NCBI GenBank assembly: GCA_021780795.1
Contig: JAJXYA010000064.1
Location: forward strand, 1 to 9,977
DNA from: Bacillota bacterium
GTDB lineage: Bacteria > Bacillota_A > Clostridia > Clostridiales > Clostridiaceae
Reading direction: 5' to 3'
DNA length: 9,977 nucleotides
Shown: piece by piece, positions 1-6,080 of the stretch
Layout: each line of letters starts with the position of its first letter
Position numbering within the stretch: the stretch's first letter is position 1
The notes under the pieces: model-generated
What the model saw: the letters and a program-made list of their open reading frames with translations, nothing else
What the model was told of the DNA's origin: nothing
The model's database searches: none
Position numbers and translations under genes: made by a program

Positions 1-207
1 GTCAGGGCAAGAAGTATCCTTATTGCCGCATTTAACTCCTTTAAGTCTTTTAATTGCTTCGTTTATATCCATATCTTTTAGAAGCATAGATAGCCCAAGT
101 GTATTACCAGCACAGCCTCCAATAAATTGGACTGATTTAATTTTATTATTTTCAATTTCAAAGTTGATTTCTTTACTGCATACTCCTGATGTTTTATAAT
201 TATACAT
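1..207 (-). CDS. TSCPD-domain protein, TIGR03905-like (3' end cut by window edge)
   Basis: The reverse strand reads an open frame from an ATG at 205-207 to the window edge: 69 residues starting MYNYKTSGVCSKEINFEIEN and stopping within the motif DTSCPD. The pattern (short beta-rich start, GGCAGN at about 31-36, KGVKCGNKDTSCPD at the end) matches the small TSCPD proteins of about 80-85 residues known as TIGR03905. TSCPD domains also occur at the C-terminus of some ribonucleotide reductases. The molecular function of the stand-alone form is not known to me. Cysteines at 10, 32, 60 and 67 could bind a metal, which is inference. An AAGGAGAG ribosome binding site lies 7 nt before the ATG. The start is 14 nt beyond the ridA stop codon, so the two genes are probably co-transcribed from the ridA promoter. 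About 10-15 residues should lie outside the window. Confidence 0.8.
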   Translation of the reverse strand, partial: MYNYKTSGVCSKEINFEIENNKIKSVQFIGGCAGNTLGLSMLLKDMDINEAIKRLKGVKCGNKDTSCPD

Positions 208-221
208 TTTTTTATCTCTCC

Positions 222-602
222 TTATTCTTTATAAGCAATAGCTTCAATTTCAATTAGTGCATTTTTAGGAAGTTTTGAAACCTCTAAAGCAGCTCTCGCA
301 GGATAGTTATTAGTGAAAAAGGTTTCATATATTTTATTCATTTCATTAAAATTATTAATATCTGAAAGAGAAACATTAACTTTGACAATATGCGACATGT
401 CCATATTTGCTGCAGTAAGTATTGCTTTAATATTATTAAAAGCTTGAATTGTTTGAGCTTGTATATTATTTTCAACTAACTCACCAGTTAAAGGGTCTAA
501 TGGTATCTGACCAGAAATATACAAAAAATTACCTGCTTTTACTGCTTGTGAATAAGGACCTATTGCCTTCGGTGCATTAGTTGTATTAATAATTGTAGAC
601 AT
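222..602 (-). CDS. ridA: RidA family reactive enamine/imine deaminase
   Basis: The 126-residue product is full length for the RidA/YjgF/YER057c/UK114 family. These cytosolic trimers hydrolyse reactive 2-aminoacrylate and related enamines released by PLP enzymes such as threonine and serine dehydratases. Family landmarks are the N-terminal [13 protein letters not shown] (residues 9-21, with Y17), the [12 protein letters not shown] strand-loop (30-41), PARAALEV carrying the substrate-carboxylate-binding arginine R103, and [13 protein letters not shown] near the C-terminus with E120. The frame is open upstream, but the ATG at 600-602 is chosen because the family begins at this point and an AGAAGGGAT ribosome binding site precedes it. 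The upstream extension would be unusually lysine- and isoleucine-rich. The gene leads a probable two-gene unit with the TSCPD protein downstream. Confidence 0.93.
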   Translation of the reverse strand: MSTIINTTNAPKAIGPYSQAVKAGNFLYISGQIPLDPLTGELVENNIQAQTIQAFNNIKAILTAANMDMSHIVKVNVSLSDINNFNEMNKIYETFFTNNYPARAALEVSKLPKNALIEIEAIAYKE

Positions 603-642
603 TTCGTAATCCCTTCTTTCTGTGCTATGTTTTATAATGATA

Positions 643-671
643 ATTATATATGGAAAACGATTTTTATTCAA
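643..671 (-). promoter_or_regulatory. Sigma-A promoter for ridA
   Basis: On the reverse strand TTGAAT (666-671) and TATAAT (643-648) are separated by exactly 17 bp, about 40 bp before the ridA start codon. The -10 is perfect and the -35 matches four of six positions. Confidence 0.65.
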
Positions 672-710
672 CAAACTTAATTTGAACACTAAAAGCTTTT
701 ATAAAAAAGT

Positions 711-744
711 TAAAAAAAAAGAACTAGTAAAAACTAGCTCTTTT
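711..744 (-). terminator. Rho-independent terminator of abrB
   Basis: Read on the reverse strand, the RNA forms a 12-bp stem, AAAAGAGCUAGU against ACUAGUUCUUUU with one G-U pair, around a U-rich loop. A run of nine U follows directly (712-720). On the forward strand the same hairpin has a C-A mismatch and no U-tract, so the orientation is clear. It ends the abrB transcript before ridA. Confidence 0.8.
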
Positions 745-781
745 ATGTATTTATAAAAAATACGTTAATGTGGGGTTAAAA

Positions 782-1024
782 TTAATCGTTCTTTAATTGA
801 GCTAAACAATTTTTGCAAATGTTTTTGCCTTTATAGTTTACAACATCTCTTGCATCACCACAGAAAATACATGCTGGTTGGTATTTCTTTAAAATAATAT
901 GTTCACCATCTACATATATTTCTAATGCATCCTTTTCAGCAATTTCTAAAGTTCTTCTTAGTTCTATAGGAATAACAATTCTTCCTAACTCGTCTACTTT
1001 TCTAACAACACCTGTTGATTTCAT
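782..1024 (-). CDS. abrB: AbrB-family transition-state regulator with C-terminal Cys4 zinc-ribbon
   Basis: The N-terminal 48 residues (MKSTGVVRKVDELGRIVIPI onward, through LRRTLEIAEKDALEIYVDGE) are almost the textbook AbrB/SpoVT swapped-hairpin DNA-binding domain. AbrB proteins are dimeric or tetrameric DNA-binding regulators that hold back sporulation and stationary-phase genes. The C-terminal half differs from Bacillus AbrB: it carries C52-IF-C55 and C70-KN-C73, a likely zinc-ribbon typical of clostridial paralogues such as the Abr310 type of Clostridium acetobutylicum. The product is 80 residues. The ATG at 1022-1024 follows a strong TTTTAGGAGGA site. The gene is monocistronic, with its own promoter (1070-1098) and terminator (711-744). 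Calling it a sporulation or solventogenesis repressor is inference from the family. Confidence 0.93.
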   Translation of the reverse strand: MKSTGVVRKVDELGRIVIPIELRRTLEIAEKDALEIYVDGEHIILKKYQPACIFCGDARDVVNYKGKNICKNCLAQLKND

Positions 1025-1069
1025 AATTAATCCTCCTAAAATAACAAAAATCGACTTATTTCTAATTAA

Positions 1070-1098
1070 ATGATACCAGAGGTTACATTTAAAGTCAA
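1070..1098 (-). promoter_or_regulatory. Sigma-A promoter for abrB
   Basis: On the reverse strand TTGACT (1093-1098) and TATCAT (1070-1075) are spaced 17 bp apart, 45 bp before the abrB start codon. A weak 0A-box-like heptamer (AGTCGAT, five of seven against TGTCGAA) lies just downstream at about 1050-1056. abrB genes are known Spo0A targets in Bacillus and some clostridia, but this match is too weak to call a site. Confidence 0.75.
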
Positions 1099-1180
1099 TA
1101 ATATTTATCAAAATTTATAATATTTATAATAAAAATAAAAATAAAAGATTATTTTGACGAAAAATAGGGAAAAAAATTGC

Positions 1181-1211
1181 TTGCTATTTAATAATAATTA
1201 TTATATAATAA
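1181..1211 (+). promoter_or_regulatory. Rubrerythrin promoter with overlapping AT-rich palindromes (possible PerR/Fur-type operator)
   Basis: TTGCTA (1181-1186) and a perfect TATAAT (1204-1209) are 17 bp apart. Two overlapping perfect 14-bp palindromes cover the spacer and the -10: ATAATAATTATTAT (1191-1204) and TTATTATATAATAA (1198-1211). PerR operators have the AT-only form TTATAATNATTATAA and often overlap the promoters of peroxide-defence genes. The position fits repression, but the match to the consensus is partial and the background is very AT-rich. Confidence 0.55.
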
Positions 1212-1274
1212 ACATAAGTCGTAAGACAGAATTAATAAAATAAAAATTTGATTATTGTTTGGGAGGATATAATT

Positions 1275-1823
1275 ATGAAAAAATTTGTTTGTTCAGTATG
1301 TGGATATGTTTATGAAGGGGAAGAAGCTCCAGAAGTTTGTCCAGTTTGTAAAGCTACAAAAGATAAATTTGTTGAAAAATCAGATGATAAACTTACATGG
1401 GCTGATGAACATAAGATTGGAATAGCAAAAGATGTTGATGCTGAAGTTTTAGAAGGATTAAGAGCTAACTTTACTGGAGAATGTACTGAAGTTGGAATGT
1501 ATCTTGCTATGAGTCGTCAAGCAGATAGAGAAGGATATCCAGAAATCGCTGAAGCATATAAGAGAATAGCTTTTGAAGAAGCAGAACATGCTTCAAAATT
1601 TGCAGAACTTTTAGGAGAAGTTGTAACAGACAGCACAAAGAAAAATTTACAATTAAGAGTTGATGCAGAGCATGGTGCTTGTCAAGGTAAAAAAGATTTA
1701 GCTACATTAGCTAAAAAATTGAACTACGATGCTATTCATGATACAGTTCATGAAATGTGTAAAGATGAAGCTAGACATGGTTCTGCTTTCAAAGGCTTAT
1801 TAGACAGATATTTTGGTAAATAA
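1275..1823 (+). CDS. Reverse rubrerythrin (N-terminal rubredoxin domain, NADH-linked peroxidase)
   Basis: The 182-residue product joins an N-terminal rubredoxin-like Fe-Cys4 domain (C6-SV-C9 and C22-PV-C25) to a four-helix diiron domain of about 140 residues. Probable diiron ligands are E69, E102-xx-H105 in EEAEH, E132, and E165-xx-H168 in DEARH. In classical rubrerythrin the rubredoxin domain is C-terminal. The swapped order defines the reverse rubrerythrin group (revRbr/Hsp21 of C. acetobutylicum), which reduces hydrogen peroxide, and oxygen indirectly, with electrons from NAD(P)H-rubredoxin reductase in the cytosol. The ATG at 1275 is preferred over an ATG nine codons upstream because GGGAGGA sits just before it and the family begins MKKFVC. 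The gene has its own promoter and terminator. PerR control is plausible from the promoter palindromes. Confidence 0.93.
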   Translation: MKKFVCSVCGYVYEGEEAPEVCPVCKATKDKFVEKSDDKLTWADEHKIGIAKDVDAEVLEGLRANFTGECTEVGMYLAMSRQADREGYPEIAEAYKRIAFEEAEHASKFAELLGEVVTDSTKKNLQLRVDAEHGACQGKKDLATLAKKLNYDAIHDTVHEMCKDEARHGSAFKGLLDRYFGK

Positions 1824-1842
1824 TAAAAAGGTTTTTGTTATT

Positions 1843-1900
1843 ATACATCCTATAAAGCAGGCAGCTCTACATGTCTGCTTTGTAGGATGTATTTCTTTAT
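1843..1900 (+). terminator. Long hairpin terminator after rubrerythrin
   Basis: The arms 1843-1863 and 1872-1892 form a 21-bp stem with two G-U pairs around an 8-nt loop (outer ATACATCCTA against TAGGATGTAT, inner AAAGCAG against CTGCTTT). The tail ATTTCTTTATATT is moderately U-rich. The hairpin separates the rubrerythrin gene from the ABC-F leader. Confidence 0.75.
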
Positions 1901-1925
1901 ATTAACTGAAATAAAATACATATTA

Positions 1926-1954
1926 TTTACAAAACAAACCAATAGTGCTATAGT
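1926..1954 (+). promoter_or_regulatory. Promoter of the ABC-F leader RNA (extended -10)
   Basis: TTTACA (1926-1931) and TATAGT (1949-1954) are 17 bp apart. A TG one base before the -10 (1946-1947) makes it an extended -10 promoter. Transcription should start near 1961, giving a leader of about 350 nt before the ABC-F start codon. Confidence 0.65.
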
Positions 1955-1991
1955 AACTTATAGAATAATTTAGAGGAGTTGAGAGTGTATT

Positions 1992-2030
1992 ATGTGTAAA
2001 ATTATGGTTCTTGCAATTGGTTTAGCTTAA
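1992..2030 (+). CDS. Putative 12-residue leader peptide MCKIMVLAIGLA (upstream ORF of ABC-F)
   Basis: An ATG at 1992 opens 12 codons ending in tandem TAA TAA. A GAGGAG ribosome binding site at 1973-1978 precedes it, though the 13-nt spacing is longer than ideal. A GTG at 1985 is better placed but gives only four codons (VYYV). The ORF lies about 30 nt after the predicted transcript start, and its stop codons touch the 5' arm of a long-range helix (2031-2052). Short hydrophobic upstream ORFs of this kind are the usual sensors in ribosome-mediated attenuation of ABC-F and erm genes. Translation is inferred, not shown. Confidence 0.5.
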   Translation: MCKIMVLAIGLA

Positions 2031-2206
2031 TAATTGGCGAAGTCTGCCCTTTTTTAAGTTAAGTTAATAAGAACGATAATTTGAATGATAATACTCTTTT
2101 AACGAATTTAGGTTAATCTTTGCATTATGCATTTTCATGTGCATTTGTGTGATGTTTTTGAAATCTATTTCGGTTCTTTATAGTTAAAGGGCAGAAAGCC
2201 TAATTA
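2031..2206 (+). promoter_or_regulatory. Structured leader RNA of the ABC-F gene (long-range helix)
   Basis: TCTGCCCTTT (2043-2052) is perfectly complementary to AAAGGGCAGA (2186-2195). The pairing continues through GGC (2036-2038) with GCC (2198-2200) and TAATT (2031-2035) with AATTA (2202-2206), for 18 bp with one internal loop and a bulge. Inside, 2101-2114 pairs imperfectly with 2162-2175, enclosing a small hairpin around TGCATTATG and CATGTGCA. The outer helix starts right at the upstream ORF's stop codon, so a ribosome at the end of that ORF would cover its base. Together with the downstream terminator this looks like an attenuation switch. No matching known riboswitch class was recognised. 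Confidence 0.6.
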
Positions 2207-2224
2207 AAAGTAACTTTTGTTAAT

Positions 2225-2266
2225 AAGGAAAGAGGATATATATCTTCTTTCCTTTATTTATTTTTT
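2225..2266 (+). terminator. Intrinsic terminator (attenuator) in the ABC-F leader
   Basis: The stem AAGGAAAGAGGAT (2225-2237) pairs with ATCTTCTTTCCTT (2242-2254): 13 bp with one G-U around a 4-nt loop, followed by TATTTATTTTTT. It lies about 40 nt before the ABC-F start codon with no other gene on this strand between it and the leader promoter. It therefore would stop ABC-F transcription unless overridden. The best antiterminator candidate I could find is CTCTTTT (2094-2100) against GAAAGAG (2228-2234), which is only 7 bp and weak. Confidence 0.78.
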
Positions 2267-2308
2267 GAACAAATAAAATTAGATTATTGCATTTTTGGAG
2301 GTAAAATT

Positions 2309-3856
2309 ATGAGTATATTAGAAGTTAAAAATATAAGCCATGGATTTGGCGAAAAAGTATTATTTAGAAATGTTAATTTTAGATTGGTAAAAGGTGAAAA
2401 GGTTGGACTTGTAGGAAATAATGGAACAGGAAAATCAACACTTTTTAATATTCTAACTGGCAAAATACTAGCAGATGATGGAGCAATAAGATGGGCTCCT
2501 TCTATCAAGATAGGTTATCTTGATCAACATTCAAGTCTTAAGGAGGGTCATACTGTCTTAGAAACACTTAAGGAAGCCTTTAATGAACTTTATGCTATTG
2601 AAGCAAAAATATCAAACATAGCAGAGGGCTTATCAAATGCATCAGATGTAGAGATTGAAAAAGCCGTTAAAAAAATGGGTTCTTTACAGGATGAGCTTGA
2701 TAGAAAAGATTTTTATGGAATAGATACGAAAATAAATAACGTTGTTATGGGTTTAGGACTTAATGCTATAGGTGTTAATACACCTGTTGAAAAATTAAGC
2801 GGAGGCCAAAGAACAAAGGTGCTTCTTGCTAAACTTTTATTATCAGGACCACAATTATTGATGTTAGATGAACCTACAAATTATCTTGATAAAGAGCATA
2901 TTGAATGGCTGAGTGAATACCTTAAAAGTTATAAAAATAGTTATATCATTATTTCCCATGATGCTGAATTTTTAAATAGTGTAGTAAATGTGGTATATCA
3001 TCTTGAATTCACAACAATAACACGCTATCAAGGAAACTATGAGAATTTCTTAAAGCAACAAAAGCTTGCAAAGGAACTTTATGAAGAGAAATATAACAGA
3101 CAACAAGAAACAATAAAGAAGATGGAGCAGTACATAAAATCAAATATAGTCGCTGTGTCAACTACAAAGAGCGCTAAAAGCAGGAGAAAGCAACTTGAAA
3201 AGATAGAGCGTCTTGAAAAACCTAAGAATCTACCAAAACCAAAATTCTTATTTAAAAAAGCAAGGGAGCTTGGTAGCGTTGTATTTGAAACTAAAAAGCT
3301 TGCTATAGGATACAATTTTCCGCTTATGGATGGACTCAATTTTAAGCTTGAAAGAAACCAAAAAATCGCCATAACAGGCTGTAATGGAATAGGCAAGTCT
3401 ACGCTACTTAAAACAATAATGGGAATTATTCCGAAACTAAACGGTGATATTAAGTACGGAGATTTTTTGTATCCTGCTTATTATGAGCAAGAATGTTATG
3501 ATAACAATGATGTAACGCCTATAGAATATATATGGAATCACTTCCCTGATATGGTGCAAAAAGATATAAGAGCAGCACTAGCTCAGTGTGGTCTAAAAGA
3601 GGAACATATATTTGAAAAGATGGTTAAGCTAAGCGGCGGTGAGCAGGCGAGGGTTAGACTTTGCAAGCTGGTGCTCACAAAAAGCAATTGGCTATTGCTA
3701 GATGAACCAACAAATCATCTAGATGTTAGTGCAAAGAATGAACTAAAGAAGAGCCTTGAAATTTATCATGGAAGTATAATACTTGTATGTCATGAAAAAG
3801 ACTTTTATGAAGGCTGGGTAGATCAAGTTTGGGATATGGAAAATATGATTTCATAG
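2309..3856 (+). CDS. ABC-F family ATP-binding protein (possible antibiotic-resistance/ribosome-protection factor)
   Basis: The 515-residue soluble protein has two tandem ABC ATPase domains and no membrane segment. Domain 1 has Walker A GNNGTGKS (36-43), signature LSGGQ (163-167), Walker B LMLDEPTN with E188, and H-loop H217. Domain 2 has GCNGIGKST (357-365, with an unusual Cys), LSGGE (441-445), LLLDEPTNHLD with E466, and H495. The basic, helical interdomain linker (about 249-310) is the part that reaches into the ribosomal E/P site in ABC-F proteins, which act on translation and in some groups displace lincosamides, streptogramins or pleuromutilins. The linker tip YIKSNIVAVSTTKSAKSRRK resembles the short-linker YkpA/YbiT type, so a housekeeping role remains possible. 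The attenuator-type leader argues for an antibiotic-inducible resistance member, such as the clostridial CplR group; that assignment is inference. The start has a clear TTGGAGG site 7 nt upstream. Confidence 0.93.
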   Translation: MSILEVKNISHGFGEKVLFRNVNFRLVKGEKVGLVGNNGTGKSTLFNILTGKILADDGAIRWAPSIKIGYLDQHSSLKEGHTVLETLKEAFNELYAIEAKISNIAEGLSNASDVEIEKAVKKMGSLQDELDRKDFYGIDTKINNVVMGLGLNAIGVNTPVEKLSGGQRTKVLLAKLLLSGPQLLMLDEPTNYLDKEHIEWLSEYLKSYKNSYIIISHDAEFLNSVVNVVYHLEFTTITRYQGNYENFLKQQKLAKELYEEKYNRQQETIKKMEQYIKSNIVAVSTTKSAKSRRKQLEKIERLEKPKNLPKPKFLFKKARELGSVVFETKKLAIGYNFPLMDGLNFKLERNQKIAITGCNGIGKSTLLKTIMGIIPKLNGDIKYGDFLYPAYYEQECYDNNDVTPIEYIWNHFPDMVQKDIRAALAQCGLKEEHIFEKMVKLSGGEQARVRLCKLVLTKSNWLLLDEPTNHLDVSAKNELKKSLEIYHGSIILVCHEKDFYEGWVDQVWDMENMIS

Positions 3857-3896
3857 TTTTTTTAGACAGTCAATTTATGGCATATATAAAGGAAAT

Positions 3897-3940
3897 TAAT
3901 ACGAACTTTTAATATAAAATTAAGATTATTATTCGTAATT
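3897..3940 (+). promoter_or_regulatory. Probable pair of inverted PurR boxes upstream of purA
   Basis: Box 1 (3897-3909, forward) TAATACGAACTTT matches 11 of 13 positions of the Bacillus PurBox AWWWCCGAACWWT. Box 2 (3928-3940, reverse) reads AATTACGAATAAT and also matches 11 of 13. Both share the core TACGAA. They face each other across 18 bp, close to the 16-17 bp spacing of Bacillus purine genes, and lie just upstream of the -35. This suggests PRPP-sensitive repression of purA by a PurR protein encoded elsewhere. Confidence 0.55.
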
Positions 3941-3944
3941 TATA

Positions 3945-3973
3945 TTGACTACCTTTTAGCCCTTTGATAATAT
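3945..3973 (+). promoter_or_regulatory. Sigma-A promoter for purA
   Basis: TTGACT (3945-3950) and TAATAT (3968-3973) are spaced 17 bp apart. The predicted start near 3981 leaves a leader of about 70 nt. I saw no purine-riboswitch three-way junction in that leader, so control is more likely by the upstream boxes. Confidence 0.7.
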
Positions 3974-4043
3974 GATATGTGGTGAATAAAATTCAGGGCA
4001 ATGTAATATACTTAAAGACCTATTTTACACTATATGAAAGTGA

Positions 4044-5339
<1,296 letters not shown>

Positions 5340-5392
5340 AGGTATAATGTAATAAACATTGTTATATTATATTAAGAAAAGAGGAGATTATT

Positions 5393-5575
5393 ATGGTAAC
5401 TAAAGATATGACAATTGGTCAAATCGTAAGAACTACACCTGAAGCTGTTGAAACATTAATGAGCTTTGGTATGGGATGCGTTGGCTGTCCATCATCACAA
5501 GGAGAAACTTTAGAACAGGCAGCAGCAGTTCATGGTTTGGATTTAGAAAGCTTACTTACAGCTTTAAACAAATAA
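5393..5575 (+). CDS. DUF1858 domain protein (TIGR03980-like redox-disulfide protein)
   Basis: This 60-residue protein consists of one DUF1858 domain: an N-terminal MTIGQIVRTTPEAVETLMSFGMGC stretch (helix-turn, residues 6-29) followed by C29-VG-C32-P and GETLEQAAAVHGLD. The paired cysteines give the family its name, hybrid-cluster-protein-associated redox disulfide domain. A role in redox or metal-sulfur chemistry is assumed for the family but its reaction is not known. A GAGGAG site at 5381-5386 supports the ATG. No hybrid cluster protein gene is present here; the neighbour is purA, 53 bp upstream. A weak internal promoter is possible (TTGTAG 5320-5325, TATAAT 5343-5348, 17 bp spacing), so it may be expressed both from purA and alone. 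Confidence 0.88.
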   Translation: MVTKDMTIGQIVRTTPEAVETLMSFGMGCVGCPSSQGETLEQAAAVHGLDLESLLTALNK

Positions 5576-5580
5576 TTTTT

Positions 5581-5629
5581 AAAAACATATTTCAGAAGGG
5601 ATTATTCCTTTCTGGGATATGTTTTTTTT
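5581..5629 (+). terminator. Strong rho-independent terminator after the DUF1858 gene
   Basis: A 21-bp stem, 5581-5601 with 5606-5626 (AAAAACATAT with ATATGTTTTT outside, CAGAAGGGA with TCCTTTCTG inside, three G-U pairs), has a 4-nt loop and runs directly into a U-tract through 5629. It ends the purA/DUF1858 transcript. Confidence 0.85.
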
Positions 5630-5640
5630 AACTTATTTAT

Positions 5641-5719
5641 GCTATCCATCTCCATACCTTTAAAGGTTGGAGATGGATAGCATTTTATTTTCTTAGTTTC
5701 AATATCTAAGAAAATAAAA
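5641..5719. repeat. Two tandem perfect or near-perfect hairpins
   Basis: Hairpin 1 (5641-5681) has a 14-bp stem GCTATCCATCTCCA with TGGAGATGGATAGC, then a one-base bulge and the self-complementary ACCTTTAAAGGT. Hairpin 2 (5683-5719) has a perfect 14-bp stem TTTTATTTTCTTAG with CTAAGAAAATAAAA and a 9-nt loop. They lie one base apart. Hairpin 1 is followed by ATTTTATTTT and could also back up the terminator at 5581-5629. Confidence 0.75.
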
Positions 5720-5770
5720 AGAAATGTATATATTTTATTAGAAGTGTAAACACTAACATTGTTAAAAGAG

Positions 5771-5862
5771 GTTGGTTCATACCTTGTTAGCTTGGTAACA
5801 TTGTCCTTGTTGTAGGATATTACCCAAGAAGCACCCACTTCTACAAGTGGGCGTGAGTTCAC
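5771..5862 (+). ncRNA. Omega-RNA-like (TnpB guide RNA scaffold) structure, candidate
   Basis: The forward strand folds into two successive stems. CTTGGTAA (5791-5798) pairs with TTACCCAAG (5820-5828, one bulged C), enclosing TCCT (5804-5807) with AGGA (5814-5817). Then CCCACTT (5834-5840) pairs with AAGTGGG (5845-5851) around CTAC, ending in GTGAGTTCAC. A terminal short GC-rich stem followed by a TTCAC-type end is characteristic of omega RNA / right-end RNA of IS605 and IS607 elements, where the guide would be the flanking sequence from 5863. No TnpB is encoded in the window. Whether it is transcribed is unknown. Confidence 0.4.
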
Positions 5863-6023
5863 TATAGTAAAATCTAATGAAATTGTGTAAATAAACATTA
5901 GCGGTGGCCCGGAAAATAATTTTCATATAAAGTCAAAGCTCTGAGCATTTAGAAAGAGTGCAAAGTAATATAGTTCATGAGGGTAGATGGGCACAGCCCA
6001 AACCCCTAGTATGTTTCCATGGG
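5863..6023. other. Intergenic stretch with GC-rich mini-hairpin
   Basis: No gene was seen here. The first 100 bp are AT-rich with only small dyads such as GAAAATAATTTTC near 5913-5925. From about 5979 the composition turns abruptly GC-rich with runs of G and C. GGGT (5981-5984) pairs with ACCC (6002-6005), enclosing GGGC (5989-5992) with GCCC (5996-5999). This is the first copy of a degenerate repeat described separately. Confidence 0.5.
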
Positions 6024-6040
6024 TTGCCACCCAAACCCCA
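5987..6040. repeat. Degenerate direct repeat ATGGG...CCCAAACCCC (two copies)
   Basis: Copy 1 (5987-6006) reads ATGGGCACAGCCCAAACCCC and copy 2 (6019-6039) keeps ATGGG, a short loop, then ACCCAAACCCC. They are offset by 32 bp. Each can form a small GC hairpin (GGGCacaGCCC; TGGGTtgccACCCA) followed by AAACCCC. They stand out against the AT-rich background. Confidence 0.6.
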
Positions 6041-6053
6041 ATAGGTTTATAAT
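6024..6053 (+). promoter_or_regulatory. Promoter for the acyl-ACP thioesterase gene
   Basis: TTGCCA (6024-6029) and a perfect TATAAT (6048-6053) have an 18-bp spacer, about 28 bp before the start codon. The -35 lies inside the loop and stem of the second GC-rich repeat, so that repeat could act as an operator or have been recruited as promoter sequence. Confidence 0.6.
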
Positions 6054-6080
6054 ATTATTAAGGATTAATGGAGGTGGGGT

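Larger units (their letters stand above)
5641..5862 (+). mobile_element. Probable non-autonomous IS200/IS605-type remnant (no transposase)
   Basis: This 222-bp segment has no credible ORF. It begins with a hairpin immediately after TTTAT (5636-5640), a pentamer used as target/TAM by some IS200/IS605 elements. It ends with a CCCACTT/AAGTGGG hairpin and GTTCAC (5857-5862), the arrangement typical of the right end of tnpB-bearing elements. The first hairpin (5641-5681) carries a single extrahelical T at 5655, as subterminal hairpins recognised by Y1 transposases do. No tnpA or tnpB remains, so this would be a MITE-like derivative or decayed copy. The right end is better supported than the left. 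Alternatively the left hairpins are extra terminators unrelated to the right end. Confidence 0.45.

Noticed and set aside
1050..1056. Spo0A (0A) box near the abrB promoter
   Set aside because: Only five of seven positions match, which is expected by chance in this composition.
2284..2508. Reverse-strand frame over the start of the ABC-F gene
   Set aside because: It covers the Walker A coding region antisense, with proline/serine-rich translation typical of shadow frames.
5340..5392. Terminator between purA and the DUF1858 gene
   Set aside because: Only a 5-bp AATGT/ACATT stem with mismatches and no U-tract; not convincing.
5602..5898. 98-codon open frame on the reverse strand
   Set aside because: It runs through the terminator and both perfect hairpins, has no ribosome binding site and no recognisable domain; it is an artefact of the repeat structures.
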